From: Callorhinus ursinus
Lineage: Eukaryota > Chordata > Mammalia > Carnivora > Otariidae
DNA: 64,000 nt
Assembly (NCBI RefSeq): GCF_003265705.1
Contig: NW_020312968.1
Span: 6,750,812-6,814,811, forward strand
Direction: 5' to 3'
The notes beneath the pieces are model-generated. The model did no database searches and was not told the DNA's origin. It saw only the letters and a program-made list of their open reading frames with translations. The position numbers and the translations under genes are program-made. This document shows, in pieces, positions 11,902 to 22,929 of this stretch. The first letter of the stretch is position 1; every line of letters starts with the position of its first letter.

Positions 11902-12101
11902 CTTTTTTTTTTTTTAAGATTTTATTTATTTGACAGACAGAGAGAGAGAGAGCACAAGCAGGGGGAGCTGCAGGCAGAAGGACAGGGAGAACCAGACTCC
12001 CTGGCCAAGCAGGAAGCCCAATGTGGGGCTTGATCCCAGGACCCTGGGATCATGACCTGAGCCGAAGGCAGACATTTAACTGACTGAGCCACCCAGGTGC
12101 T
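11902..12101 (-). mobile_element. Carnivore SINE, minus strand
   Basis: Runs from a T-rich tail to GAGCCACCCAGGTGCT on the plus strand. Target-site duplication CCAAATCTATGCTT at 11888-11901 and 12102-12115 is perfect. Confidence 0.97.
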
Positions 12102-12115
12102 CCAAATCTATGCTT

Positions 12116-12905
12116 TCTCAAACCTTCCCCCAATCACCCAACCAAATCCCAAATCCTATAATAGGTTTTTGCTAACACCTTCTTACTGAAACACTCCACA
12201 GTTCCCATGATGTTCATTCTTCCCTGCTGCAAGTAATAAATGCAACCTGTTTAACTGCAAAGGTGTTCCTGATGAACTTGAATTGAAGAGCACTGGCAGG
12301 TCCCAAAATAATCATCTCCAGAGAAACCAGCATGGCCTTTTCTAAACTAGCCTTGTATATCACATAGCATCACTTCTGCATGTTCTAAGGAAAAAAGATG
12401 TGATGACCAGAGAAAAGGAAGTCTGGAAAAGAGGTATGTGGACGAACTTACGGGAATGAAAATAAAGCAGATCTCACATTAATGCCCACAAAAGAGCATA
12501 CACTACAGAGAAGACTCTCAATGACCATATGCACAGGATGATCCATCCCGTGACTCTTGGCTAGCCCCCTCTTCAGACATCCCAGTGCCTATGCCAGAAG
12601 CCCATAAATGGTGGTCATAGTGCTGCACTCGAGGCCACCCCCTGCTGAACGCACTTCCACTGCTGAGTTCCCAACCCGTCGGCAGCAGAGTCTGATGCCA
12701 AGCCCTTGCTATAGCACCATTCTTCGGGGAAACTAGCCAAGACACCTGATAGAATATTAATTATATCAGAACCCAACTACCTGAGAGCAGATAGCAATTT
12801 GTCCTTACCAATATCAACACATACTTTGGATATGCCTTTGCCTTCTCTTCCTTCCAGTGCTTCCACCAGCACCACCATCCAAGGCTACCAAGCACTACAG
12901 AATAT
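12116..12905. other. No gene seen; possibly old LTR material
   Basis: Unassigned. Nothing matches a consensus I can name. Confidence 0.35.
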
Positions 12906-12909
12906 TTGA

Positions 12910-12980
12910 TTCATCAAATATAAATATATTTATATTATTTTATATCATTTATATTTATATTAAAAATATAAATAAATAAA
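12910..12980. repeat. AT-rich low-complexity tract
   Basis: TATAAATATATTTATATTAT-type sequence with almost no G or C, directly upstream of an L1 3' end. Confidence 0.85.
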
Positions 12981-13054
12981 CTTCTCAAATCACTACGTTG
13001 TACACCTGAAACTAATGTAACATTGCATGTCAACAACACTCGAATAAAAAAGAC
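12981..13054 (+). mobile_element. L1 3' end (carnivore type), severely truncated
   Basis: ACGTTGTACACCTGAAACTA then TGTAACATTGCATGTCAACA and CTCGAATAAAAAA match the terminal 3' UTR of carnivore L1 as I recall it. Only about 75 bp was inserted or survives. Confidence 0.7.
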
Positions 13055-13437
13055 AACTTTTCAAAGCTATGGTGTCCCTTACAATATTGCCTAAAACCAA
13101 CTCACCATTTAACAGCAAAGAAGTGCGGTAACGTGCTCATTATCATGAGAGCCCAGGCTGGTGCTGGTCTGGAAAAGCAGTTCCTTGCTGCGGCTGAGTG
13201 TGGTTGAGTGGGAGTTGGTCTGCCCTTGCGGCTCCGTGCAGGGGACCAGAGGTGCTCTGTAGAAGTGGCCCCATGATTGCTGGTGGGTACAGACAGATGA
13301 AAATGCTCCGAAGAGGCCGCTGATAGAGAGAGATGGCCCGAGGGTGCAGCTCAAGTTCCTCCTTAATACTGCTAGGCTCTCACAGTCTCTGCCTGGAGGA
13401 CTGCAACCTGAAAGGGTCTTCCTGCAACTACCTCATT
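13055..13437. other. Unique sequence, moderately GC-rich
   Basis: No recognised repeat or gene. Confidence 0.4.
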
Positions 13438-13454
13438 ACAGCGCCCTCTATTGA
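13438..13454 (-). promoter_or_regulatory. CTCF-like motif, reverse orientation
   Basis: CAGCGCCCTCTATTGAT contains the reverse CTCF core (AGCGCCCTCT…TG) with about two mismatches to the published 15-mer. Binding is not shown by sequence alone. Confidence 0.35.
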
Positions 13455-13579
13455 TAAAACTGAACATCCAGCCCGCTGGCAAAAAAAATGCCCAGAGGGC
13501 TTAGCTACAGTAACACAGAGAAGGTGAAGAAGGATGGATTTGGAGCTCAGAGTTAATACGCCGCTAACGGGCACCTTGC

Positions 13580-13656
13580 AAGTTCTAACTAGAACTATGG
13601 TTCTAACTAAAGCTAAAACTATTGTTCTAACTAAAATATTGTTCTAGCTAAAACTA
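13580..13656. repeat. Imperfect tandem repeat (GTTCTAACTAAA-type)
   Basis: GTTCTAACTA recurs three times and GTTCTAGCTA once, with variable spacers (ACTATG, ACTATT, AATATT). Looks like a small local minisatellite. Confidence 0.7.
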
Positions 13657-13713
13657 TTATCAGCATTCACATAATTTTTTTGTGGCTCTTACGATTATGT
13701 TCGTTAGGATAAA

Positions 13714-13900
13714 TTTTTTTTTTTAAGATTTTATTTATTTGACAGAGAGAGAGATAGCGAGAGAGGGAACATAAGCAGGGGGAGTGGGAGAGGAAGCAGG
13801 CTTCCCTCCTAGAGCCCGATGCGGGGCCCGATCCCAGGACCCTGGGATCACTACCTGAGCCGAAGGCAGATGCTTAACGACTGAGCCACCCGGGTGCCCC
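13714..13900 (-). mobile_element. Carnivore SINE, minus strand
   Basis: T-rich tail, GACAGAGAGAGAG body, GATCCCAGGACCCTGGGATC core and GAGCCACCCGGGTGCCCC head. A short GATAAATT-type repeat flanks it, but the duplication is not clear. Confidence 0.94.
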
Positions 13901-14920
13901 TCGAATAAATTCTAAGAAACAGAATCACCGAGTCCAAAGATTTAAACTTTTAAAATCTTTGGATATAGAATAATAAAGCTTCTTTATCACGATGTGCAAA
14001 TTTATGTTCACGCCAGTAGAATATGAATATATAAAGAATAAGCAAGGCCTGGGCAGTTCTAGGAGTTTGATATTCTGGAACAAACTCTTGACAGTTGAGT
14101 GAGCTAGCTTAGCATGACCAGCTCCTGTTCTCTACTCATGTTCTTTGGAGTCTTTCACTAAGGTAATTTTGGTTTATTTGTTTATTCAAATGGCTATCAA
14201 AGCAGAGATAAAACTAAAATTCTAATGGGGGGAAATTGTTTTTTAAATGAAACATGAGAATATCCACAAGTAATAGCTGATTCTTGAAAGAAATGTGACT
14301 CAAGAAGGCCAAAAAGCCATGTCTGCATTTTGGAATTGAAAACGGGAAATGTTCAAGATGTCCCCTCACTTCTGTCAAGGTTCTCTTCTGATACACTAAC
14401 CTGCAGGGTTGCTGTGGGGATCAGTAATAACACATGTAAAGCACACAGGAGGAGACAATAAACAGGAGCTGTATTTCCTGAGAGCATTGCTCTTGTATTG
14501 CTAAAAATCCAATTGTATATATTCTTCATTTTGCCAAAGTTGTTTTCATTAAGGATGGAAACGCTTCTCGTGCCCAAGCTAAAAGTGCGTTACAATAAAA
14601 TGTTAAGCCCCGATGACTATTAGTTACAGATTCGATGGTATTTCTTCCCAGCTTCTTAACGAATACCATTTGTCTTCTTTAACTGCTTTTGCTGAAATAA
14701 ACTCTCAATGCAGTGAGCAGAAGTGGAAGGCAATCAGATATTACATGATCTTTGCATTTGTCTTTGGTTCCAATATACTTAATTTGCATTAGCATTTGGG
14801 CACTTACTCTGCCCGTGTTGTAATAAGCCATTTGCATTGCGTCTTCATCCTAAGACTCCTTGAAGCAAGAACCCATTTTAACAAACTATATCTAGCATTG
14901 TGCTTTGCTTTTTCCTTAAA
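13901..14920. other. Unique sequence, no gene seen
   Basis: About 1 kb without recognised repeats. 14520-14780 is AT-rich and could be conserved noncoding DNA, which only alignment would show. Confidence 0.4.
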
Positions 14921-14934
14921 AATCAGGTGTTGCA

Positions 14935-15130
14935 GAGGCGCCAGTGTGGCTCAGTCAATTAAGCATCTGCCTACGGCTCAGGTCATGATCTCAGGGTCCT
15001 GGGATCGAGTCCATGTCCCACATGGGGCTCCCCGCTCAGTGGGGAGTCTGCTTCTCCCTCTGTGCCACCCCTTGTGCTCTCTCGCGCGCGCTCAAATAAA
15101 TAAATAAATAAAATCTTTTAAAAAATAAAT
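14935..15130 (+). mobile_element. Carnivore SINE
   Basis: GAGGCGCCAGTGTGGCTCAG head, GATCTCAGGGTCCTGGGATC core, AATAAATAAATAAATAAAATC tail. Target-site duplication AATCAGGTGTTGCA (14921-14934) and AATCAGGTCTTGCA (15131-15144). Confidence 0.96.
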
Positions 15131-15237
15131 AATCAGGTCTTGCAAATACAAATGTTTTCATGTGCCAGGCATGTATCAGAAATTAATGAAGCAGGAATAA
15201 TATAAAATAATAGGGAAACTGGAGAGGCATTTTTATA

Positions 15238-15287
15238 GAATGAAATAAAATAAAATAACATAAAATAGAATAAAACAAAACAAAACA
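15238..15287. repeat. (AAAAT)n/(AAAAC)n low-complexity
   Basis: Runs of AAAAT grading to AAAAC. No SINE body is attached, so it may be an isolated A-rich microsatellite. Confidence 0.85.
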
Positions 15288-15574
15288 TACTCTTAGGGGA
15301 AAAAACTATAAGCTACATTAGACTATAAGACAACCTGTTTATGACATCTGTATAAATCTTGGGTGAACTGAATTAGAAGCTGAAGTAGTGCTAAGAAAAA
15401 AACTAAAAATGGAAGAACCAAAGAAATCAGGACTCAGGCCCGAGCCAGAAGTCCCACTGCTTCCAGCCCGGTCTCTATAACCCCTCGCTCGCTCTGCGTC
15501 TCCCTCCCGCAGCCATGACCCCACCACCTCCCCCTCCCTCCTCATATCATTTTCCCCAGTGCACTGCATTTGAG

Positions 15575-15795
15575 ACCTTGATTTTTTTCTTATGGTAAAA
15601 CTCACATAACATAAAATACCCCATTTTCACACTTTAACGTGTAAAATCCAGTGGCAATTTGTACATTCATGGTGTTTTGCAACCATAACCACTATCTAGT
15701 TCCAGAACATTTTCATCACCTCAAAAAGAGACCCTACCCATTAAGCAGTCCCGCCCCACACTCCTTTTCCCAGCCCCTGGCAATGACTATTGGAT
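15575..15795 (-). mobile_element. L1M-type fragment, reverse
   Basis: ATGGTAAAACTCACATAACA, AATCCAGTGGCAATTTGTAC, GCAACCATAACCACTATC and CAGCCCCTGGCAATGAC follow a familiar old L1 sequence seen on the antisense strand. Subfamily not resolved. Confidence 0.65.
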
Positions 15796-15895
15796 TTTTG
15801 TGAGACCTTTATTTTTGCTTTCCCTTGCATGCTCGGTTCAGCCAACATCGAAAGAAAATCAGAGCAGAACTCAGGTCTGATAAGATGAGAAGACA

Positions 15896-16069
15896 GGGCG
15901 CCTGGGTGGCTCAGATGGTTAGGCGTCTGCCTTCGGCTCAGGTCATGATCCCGGGGTCCTGGGATCGAGTCCCACATCGGGCTCCCTGCTCCTTGGGAGC
16001 CTGCTTCTCCCTCTGCTTCTCTCCCTCTGTCTCTCATGAATAAATAAATAAAATCTTAAAAAAAAAAAA
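15896..16069 (+). mobile_element. Carnivore SINE
   Basis: GGGCGCCTGGGTGGCTCAGA head and a shortened CT-rich middle. Target-site duplication AAGATGAGAAGACA (15882-15895) and AAGATGAGAGACA (16070-16082) with a one-base gap. Confidence 0.95.
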
Positions 16070-16295
16070 AAGATGAGAGACAGACACAGAGTTAGGGCAG
16101 AATAAAGCTCCCTGGATGCAAAGTTAGGAAAGTTTCATTAGATAATTTCCCTATTGAGGTTTCTTTCCTGTTCCCCATTGGGTGTTTCTCCTTTTTGTTC
16201 CCTAAATCGTGGTCAATTATATTCTGTTGCCCCGCAAATACTTTTGGTTTATATTTTGAGTCAGCTGAAAATGAATTTAAAATGCCTGGTGTAAA

Positions 16296-16563
16296 ATAAA
16301 ATCTTTAAAAAATAAAAGAAAATAAAAAATAATATCTTTTTTTAAAAAAAGAGGGACACCTGGGTGGCTCAGTCAGTTAAGCGTCCGCCTTCAGCCCCGG
16401 TCATGATCCCACGGTCCTGGGATCAAGTCCTGCATCAGACTCCTTGCTCAGCGAGGAGCCTACTCCTCCCTCTGCCCGCCACTCCCCCTGATTGTGTTCT
16501 CTCTCTCTCTCGCAAATAAATAAAATCTTTAAAAAAATTAAAAAGTACAAAATAAAATAAAAT
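16296..16563 (+). mobile_element. Composite SINE: extra tail upstream of a full SINE
   Basis: A full SINEC (head at about 16353, GACACCTGGGTGGCTCAG) is preceded, inside the same target-site duplication, by ATAAAATCTTTAAAAAATAA and further A-rich sequence that looks like a second SINE tail. Duplication AAAATGCCTGGTGTAAA at 16279-16295 and AAAATGCCGGGTGTAAA at 16564-16580. The unit therefore reads tail + full SINE + tail. Confidence 0.85.
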
Positions 16564-16580
16564 AAAATGCCGGGTGTAAA

Positions 16581-17185
16581 CATTCACGCATTCCGTCGTG
16601 TGCCAAAGGACTTTCCTTGGCTGACTCAGGATTGTTGACTGATGGTCTCAATCTCCTTGGAAATCACTTGGAGACTTTTGAGAAGGATCCCCCTGCAAGG
16701 CTGAATTTCTCTGAAATGGTGAATTGCCAGCTAGTTACACAATGCATTGAAAATATCTCTTGAGGTGCAGCACAATCACTATAAATCTACACAGACCAGA
16801 CCTTGAGTTTCTTGGAGGTCAATCTTTAGTCACTTATTTGTGAGGCCATGGAAAATTCACTTGTACCAAATCTGGCCATTTTTCTCTAGCTCTAGGAGAT
16901 AAGCAAAAAGATTTGTGCACACAAATATGAATACAGGTTAACTTCGAAGTAATACAAATGTAATTTTAAAAGTATAACCACATTTTCTACTTTTGAATTA
17001 TGTCTTTGCTTTGCTTGGTAAAGATGGTCTTCTTGGGCAAATCACCTCAATTTTGGGGGATCTTCTTTGCTCATCTTTAAAATTAAAAAAGTTTACCTAG
17101 ATCAGTAGTTTCTTACTCAAGGTATCAAAATCTGAACACAGGTGTTGTCTCTACTCTGAAAATAATATATCTTTCCATTCATAGG
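16581..17185. other. Unique sequence, no gene seen
   Basis: No recognised repeat or coding signal. Confidence 0.45.
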
Positions 17186-17189
17186 CTAT

Positions 17190-17645
17190 CATTTTTAAAA
17201 AATATTTTGATTTTTTAGTTTAATAGATTTTGTTACATTATATTGTTTATATTTAGGAAATACAAAATTATTCATGCTAACTATAGAAAATTGGAAAATA
17301 AAGAGAAGATAAAATAAAATCACCTGTAATCCTGCCACACAGATATAGTGACTATTCACATTTCACTCATTTCACTGTGTATTCATCCACTTTTCTTTCT
17401 CTGCATACTTATACCTATGTTATATTGGCCAAGCTGAAATATACTATAACCATGATATTTTATAACTTGTGTTTTTACTTAATCATGTATCTTAAATCTT
17501 TCCCTAGATCATGAATTATTTTTCTACAAGTTTTAAATGACACTCTTATATGTGAGTACATGTTATTTTTGAATATTTAGATGGTTTCCAATATTTTATT
17601 TTTTTTAACAATGCTCCTATGAACATCAGTGATGTGATTACGTTC
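17190..17645 (+). mobile_element. Ancient LINE-derived repeat (uncertain)
   Basis: AAAATCACCTGTAATCCTGC, ATTTAGATGGTTTCCAATAT and AACAATGCTCCTATGAACAT follow the order of a common old mammalian repeat ending in TTGTTTCC…AACAATGCTGCGATGAACAT. Same type as at 6930 and 47885. Confidence 0.5.
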
Positions 17646-17676
17646 ATATCATTGTGAATTAAGAATTGTTATTTTG

Positions 17677-17860
17677 GGCGTGCCTGGGGGGCTCATTTGG
17701 TTGAGCCTCTGACTCTTGGTTTCCGTTCAGGTCATGATCTCATGGGTTGTGAAACAGCCCTGCAAAGGGCTTCATACTCAGTGGGGAGTCTGCTTGAAAG
17801 ATTCTCTCCCTCTTCCCCTCCCCCCACTCACTCTCTCATGCTCTCTCTCTCTAAAAGGAA
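17677..17860 (+). mobile_element. Older carnivore SINE
   Basis: GCGTGCCTGGGGGGCTCATT head, a variant core (TGATCTCATGGGTTGTGAAA) and a 'TGGGGAGTCTGCTTGAAAGA' middle mark an older subfamily. Its tail is interrupted by the next SINE in opposite orientation. Confidence 0.88.
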
Positions 17861-18040
17861 TTTTTTTTTTTAAGATTTTATTTATTTGAGGGAGAGGGAG
17901 AGCACAAGCAGGGGGAGGGGCAGGCAAAGGGAGAAGCAGGCTCCCCCCTGAACAGGGAGCCCCATGCAGGACTCGATCCCCAGGACCCCGGGATCATGAC
18001 CTGAGCCAAAGGCAGATGACTGAGCCACCCAGCCACCCCA
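17861..18040 (-). mobile_element. Carnivore SINE, minus strand, tail-to-tail with previous
   Basis: TTTTTTTTTTTAAGATTTTA start, core GGACCCCGGGATCATGACC, head end GAGCCACCCAGCCACCCC. Direct contact with the plus-strand SINE makes an inverted pair. CATTGTGAATT (17650-17660) and CATTATGAATT (18042-18052) may be the duplication of the whole unit. Confidence 0.92.
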
Positions 18041-18052
18041 GCATTATGAATT

Positions 18053-18838
18053 TATAGTGATGTTTCAAATCCCAACTTATGATAATAAAGTTTTTACTAA
18101 TTTCTTTAATTTTACATTTTATCTCTTTTTCTTTATTCATACTGGACAATCAAGCATTTTTCATGCCCAGAAAAAAAAAATGTATGAATAGTTCTTGAAA
18201 AAGAAAATGCCCTCTTATCTCTCTAATTTTTTACTTAATCTTGCATATAATAATAACATTTAAATACATAATACAAAATGAGATATAAGCAACTTATGAT
18301 TGTAGTTCTTATATAATAAAACGAAACAACCTGACAAACTCAAAGCAAACAGGCCTACAATGCTAATAATGCTGAGTTCAACAACACTAATTTAACTTGA
18401 CAGATAATAATGGCTTTCATAAAGTGGAGCCATTCCCTTCATTGTGACCATTGTACGGATTTGGGAGAAAGGGGGGCAGGTTCTTTGGAATTTGGTTCAC
18501 TCATTCCCATGTGCCCTTCTTATGGTCTGATTTTTCACCCGTTAACTCTATTCAACTGACTGAAAACCACAGCAGACCAGCTTTATTCCATCATTTGGCC
18601 TCAATTACAAACTAGGTTGACCTCTGTTCCCATATGTTCTTATTCAACAATTGCAGATACATTGCTTAGTTCTAACACAGCCCCCATTGTAAGTCAGTAC
18701 TCAGCTCCGAGGTTCAATCTGATGATCCTAAACATTACATACAAACCCTGGACATTATATATAATATGTATATATATATATATGAATAAACACACATTTT
18801 CATTTTAACTTTCCCCAATGTGAAACACTGGGGGAGCA
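18053..18838. other. AT-rich unique sequence
   Basis: No gene seen. A short (TA)n run lies near 18767-18782. Confidence 0.45.
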
Positions 18839-18888
18839 GTAGAGCTAAGATTCAAACTCAGATCTTTCTGTTCCACTAAACCGCCCAA
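18838..18888 (-). mobile_element. MIR fragment, reverse (probable)
   Basis: AGAGCTAAGATTCAAACTCA then GATCTTTCTGTTCCACTAAA fits reverse MIR (CAGAGCCGGGATTCGAACCC…). Confidence 0.5.
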
Positions 18889-18954
18889 ACTAAAATAGGC
18901 CAGTGGTTTTTCAGGACTTGGGGGAAATGAAGGCACAAGTGGTTATGATGTGCT

Positions 18955-19092
18955 GAGAGAGGCCTGGGATCTGGACGCAGATAATTGTAGCAAGCTCCAC
19001 TACAAGCCAGCCTTGTGACTTCAGCTTCCTCATCTATAATGTGAATGGGTTAGATCATGGCCCTTTATAGTTCCAAAATTCTGTGAATTTCC
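18955..19092 (+). mobile_element. MIR/MIR3-like
   Basis: CTTGTGACTTCAGCTTCCTC, ATCTATAATGTGAATGGGTT, AGATCATGGCCCTTTATAGT and TCCAAAATTCTGTGA match the MIR3-type end (CTCATCTGTAAAATG…TAGATGATC…CTAAAATTCTATGA). Confidence 0.6.
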
Positions 19093-19524
19093 TATACCAA
19101 ATACCCCTTTGATGAAGAGGAATGACTTATACAATATTCTCCCTTTTTGCTGTGGAGTTTCTAATTCCATGTAAACATCAACCAATGAGGTCAAAGAAGA
19201 ACTGGGCAATTATTCCAAATTTGGGAAGTGTCTGTTCCAAATAATTTAATACTAAAAGGATGACCATTTGATTGAAGGATATGATTAAAAAAAAAAACAT
19301 CTATCACACTATCTTGGAATCCTGCTAAAAGTAGAAAAGACACTTTAGAAACCACTCAGAACAACCCCTCATTTTACTGATGCAGGTTTCTGTGATTTCC
19401 CCAAGACCAAACAGCTTGTTTGTACTATAGACAGATGATTTATTACCTGGGTTATTAATATCTAACTTACCGTAATGCCCTCAAAATTATCTTCTCATAT
19501 TCACCACCAAAAATATAGAGGAGG

Positions 19525-19785
19525 AAAGCAGTATAAAAACGTGGTTAAGTATAGGCTGTGAAATTAAATTGCCGGCCTGCAAATTCCAACAGCAACACGT
19601 CCTGTGTAATGTTGAGACAATGACGTAACGCCTTCTACCTCAGTGTTCTCCATCTGTAAAATAAGGGTGACAATAACTCTACATACCCCCCAGTTAATCA
19701 GGAGAATTAAAATAGTAACCCATGTAAACTGTTTCGTATATTGCCTGGAACATAGGAGATAACCAATATTAGCCAGGATTTTAAA
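19525..19785 (+). mobile_element. MIR, near full length
   Basis: From ACGTGGTTAAGTATAGGCTG through CCATCTGTAAAATAAGGGTG and TAAACTGTTTCGTATATTGC to CATAGGAGATAACCAATATT. All main MIR landmarks are in order over about 260 bp. Confidence 0.8.
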
Positions 19786-21320
19786 ATTAAATTGTGTATG
19801 TAATACATTGGCTCAATTTGATTGAATGTCTCTCTTGCATTTCTTTCATTCGTATTCAGGGTCAGAATTAGTCTAAACCGATCTTACAAGGATTGTCAAT
19901 CTACAAATTAGACGATGACAAAAGTGCCCACTAGGAAAACAGGAGCTCTAAAATTAATTCTAAGACTAAAACAATATAGGGCAGTTTTCCTACTGCAGTA
20001 CACTAAGGTCAAAGGGTTCTCTTGAAAAGCTTGCAAAAACAACTCTGATATCACATATAAGTAACATCTCATCCACTGTTCTCCAAATTTTTGTCCCCCA
20101 TTAAGCAGACGATGATTGGATTTTTGCCAGTGTATGGACATGGCTTTACCATCACCATATTTAAGTGACAGTGATTAAATCCTTTAACACATTGTGTATG
20201 AATTTCAAAGGCCTTTATGACTGTTTATCTCATCTTTATGGACCTTTAAACTTAATAGCTTTGGTGGCAATAAAAAAGTGACTTCCAAAAGTCAAGCATC
20301 TCTTCAAGGCCACCGCTAGGCTGTTCAGCTGATCAAAATTATGATGTCACCCAGACACAGAGCTCCATGTGTCCTTGTCTTCAACTTGTCTACTAACAGA
20401 CAATGTGTGGGGGGTGGGAGGGGTGTGGGCAGAATTTGTGTTCTGTCATTAAACAAGGACATTAGTCAAACAAAGTATCAGTTCAGTTCAGGGAACACAA
20501 ATGTTGCAATTTTGCTTGGGTTTAGTAGTTTGGGGATAGTACATAGGTTCATTTAAAACTCACAGTACAGTAAGTCATGTCAGAATCACCCGTTCCTCTC
20601 CTTCCCCTTCTGAAATGTTAAGGTGGCCAGTCTGAAACACAGAGCCCTGGATGATTATAATCATAAGAACCAGCTCAGGGCCACATTCCCTGACATACCA
20701 TTCCTAACCATTCATTTTTCCAACTGTCATTCTCCTTCCCTTTCCCTGCGAATAAAATGTCCCCCCTCTCCCAACTCCTGAGACCTTCATTAATGGCCTC
20801 TCTTCTCCACTAGCCCACCCGCTGACTTGCACACAGAGACAACACACCCTCTTTCTCAGGCTCAGCTACTCATCCCCACCCCCACATACCTACCACCCCA
20901 CACTTACACCATGTTAATAATTATTCCTTTGGACCAAATGTAACCATTTCACCAGGCAGTCCTTACTCTGAACTAGCAAGCCAAGGAAAATCCAAGACAC
21001 AGCCGCAGGATGCCAGACAGATACAATTTTGCTAAAAGAGGCATGAACACTTTCACTATCTATCCAAAAGACACTTAGGGGCAAAAAGAGTAAGTTAAGG
21101 TGGATTAATATGCCTAATGATTTGAGGGATGAAAAAATTTCTGAGGACACCATCACATTTCCTATAAATGCATTATAACCCAGTTTTCTAAGAAGTACTG
21201 TAAAATAATGTTAAAACTGGAGCCAGGGAAAAAAAAAGCTATAGAATTAATTCTGTGATTCTTTTCACTGAGTCACATTGATATGGTGAGCAAATTGACA
21301 ATCTACTTAACCTTTCCAAG
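19786..21320. other. Unique sequence, no gene seen
   Basis: About 1.5 kb without a recognised repeat. Frames of 71-80 codons on both strands, none recognisable. Confidence 0.45.
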
Positions 21321-21518
21321 ACCAAATTTCTCAACCTCAGGAGTGTTGGTATTTTAGAGTGGATAATTGTTCGTTGTGTAGAAAAGTTAGTGGTATCCCT
21401 GGCTTCTGCCCAGTAGATGCCAGTATCCCCCTACCTCCAGTTGAGATCATCAAAATGTCCCCAGACATTGCTAAAAATCCCCTAGGGGGCAAAATCTTCC
21501 CAGATTGAGAACCACTCT
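21321..21518 (-). mobile_element. MER20 (hAT-Charlie), reverse
   Basis: TTTCTCAACCTCAGGAGTG, GGATAATTGTTCGTTGTG, CTGCCCAGTAGATGCCAGTA, AAAATGTCCCCAGACATTGC and GATTGAGAACCACTCT are MER20 landmarks in reverse order. Confidence 0.88.
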
Positions 21519-21552
21519 CATAGATTAGACAGAAGACTGCTTGTCTTCTGAT

Positions 21553-21790
21553 CAGGGATCAGTAAAACTACAGCCTATATAGTCCAAAAGGAAAACCCAT
21601 TGCCTGGTCTTTGTAAATAAAGTTTTATTGAAACACAGTTACACTCATTTATTTACTTAACATCCATGGGTGCTTTCTCCCTAGAACAGCAGAGTCTAGG
21701 AGTGGTGACATTGTGTGATATATTGTATGACCTGCATAACCAAAAATATTTACTATCCAGTTCTTTAGAAAAAAAGTTTGCCAACCTCTG
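21553..21790 (+). mobile_element. hAT-type nonautonomous DNA transposon
   Basis: Ends CAGGGATCAGTAAAACT and AAGTTTGCCAACCTCTG are imperfect terminal inverted repeats. Inside, TTGTAAATAAAGTTTTATTG and 'ACACAGTTACACTCATTTAT' match the common 'CAGGGGTCAGCAAACT' family. I do not give a subfamily name. Confidence 0.8.
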
Positions 21791-22702
21791 CCCTAGTCTA
21801 CTGGTTCCAAACATCTTTTTAGTGATGACATCTTTTTATAATGAAATCTTATATAAAACTTGTGTCAGACGGGCTCCAGATGGAACATTCAACTCGGGTA
21901 ATTTGAGGAAGTGAAGCATATGCAGAATAACTTATAAAGGCAATTTCAAAGGTGTGGCAGAATATAGAGAAATCCCAAAGGGCTAAGAAAGCTGGGTGTT
22001 CTTACCACCTCTAGGCCTGAAGGGGAGAGAACGAGACGACTCTGTAGGAAGGGAACCAGAGGACTCAATGTCCCCCTCACATTTTCCCTCCCTCCAGTCT
22101 CACACGTGTGTTCCCTAATGGCCAAATCCAAACCGAGGCCAGAGGACAAGACAATGCCTTGAGGGGATCCTTACAGGTCAGTCTCCCAGGTCATAGGTGG
22201 AGAGTGGACCCGGGGGGCAAACAAAAGATACCCAGCATCAAGCCCTAATATCTGAAACTGATCAAAATCAAGCATCTGTGATGCTTAGTGGGGGAAGGTA
22301 TTAAGATCAGCACAGATTGGCCTGACTCTGACATACTCATCAAGTCGAAACAGGGATCGCAGTTTGAAAATCCTCTTCTGAATTCTCTGCTGACCTTCTC
22401 ACTTCATTTGCCACCTCTCTGAAACAAAATCCCGTAGTCAGATATGTCAGTGCTGTTTTTCCCAACAAACTGCGATCCTTAAACCCACTGGCACCATTTA
22501 AACCTTTGAACCCCAGCAGGTACCAGACTCCCCCACTCCCACCCACCCCAATCCTCTGCCTTCTCTGCTCACGTCTTCAAATTGCTAAACATTGATAGAA
22601 ACATTTTCAATACGCTGATTTCTGAATCCACCTCAATGTCATCATATCGAGGCAATAATAGGAGTCTGTTTGCTCAGCTTCCCATGACTTTCAGTCCTCA
22701 AC
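21791..22702. other. Unique sequence, no gene seen
   Basis: No recognised repeat or coding signal. Confidence 0.45.
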
Positions 22703-22717
22703 GAAAACTGAGCTCAA

Positions 22718-22914
22718 GGTGGCTCAGTCGTTAAGTGACTGCCTTCGGCTCAGGTCATGATCCCAGGGTCCTGGGATCGAGCCCCGCATCGGGCTCCCTG
22801 CTCCGCGGGAAGCCTGCTTCTCCCTCTCCCATTCCCCCTGCTTGTGTTCCCTCTCTCGCTTTCTTTCTCCCTGTCAAATAAATAAAAAAAATCTTTAAAA
22901 AGAAAATAAAAAAT
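22718..22914 (+). mobile_element. Carnivore SINE, head slightly truncated
   Basis: Starts at GGTGGCTCAGTCGTTAAGTG, lacking about 10 nt of the usual head, yet the target-site duplication GAAAACTGAGCTCAA (22703-22717 and 22915-22929) is perfect. So it inserted truncated. Body close to consensus, hence young. Confidence 0.96.
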
Positions 22915-22929
22915 GAAAACTGAGCTCAA

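Noticed and set aside
13580..13656. Possible CRISPR-like array
   Set aside because: Repeats are short and imperfect, spacers vary little, and the genome is mammalian.
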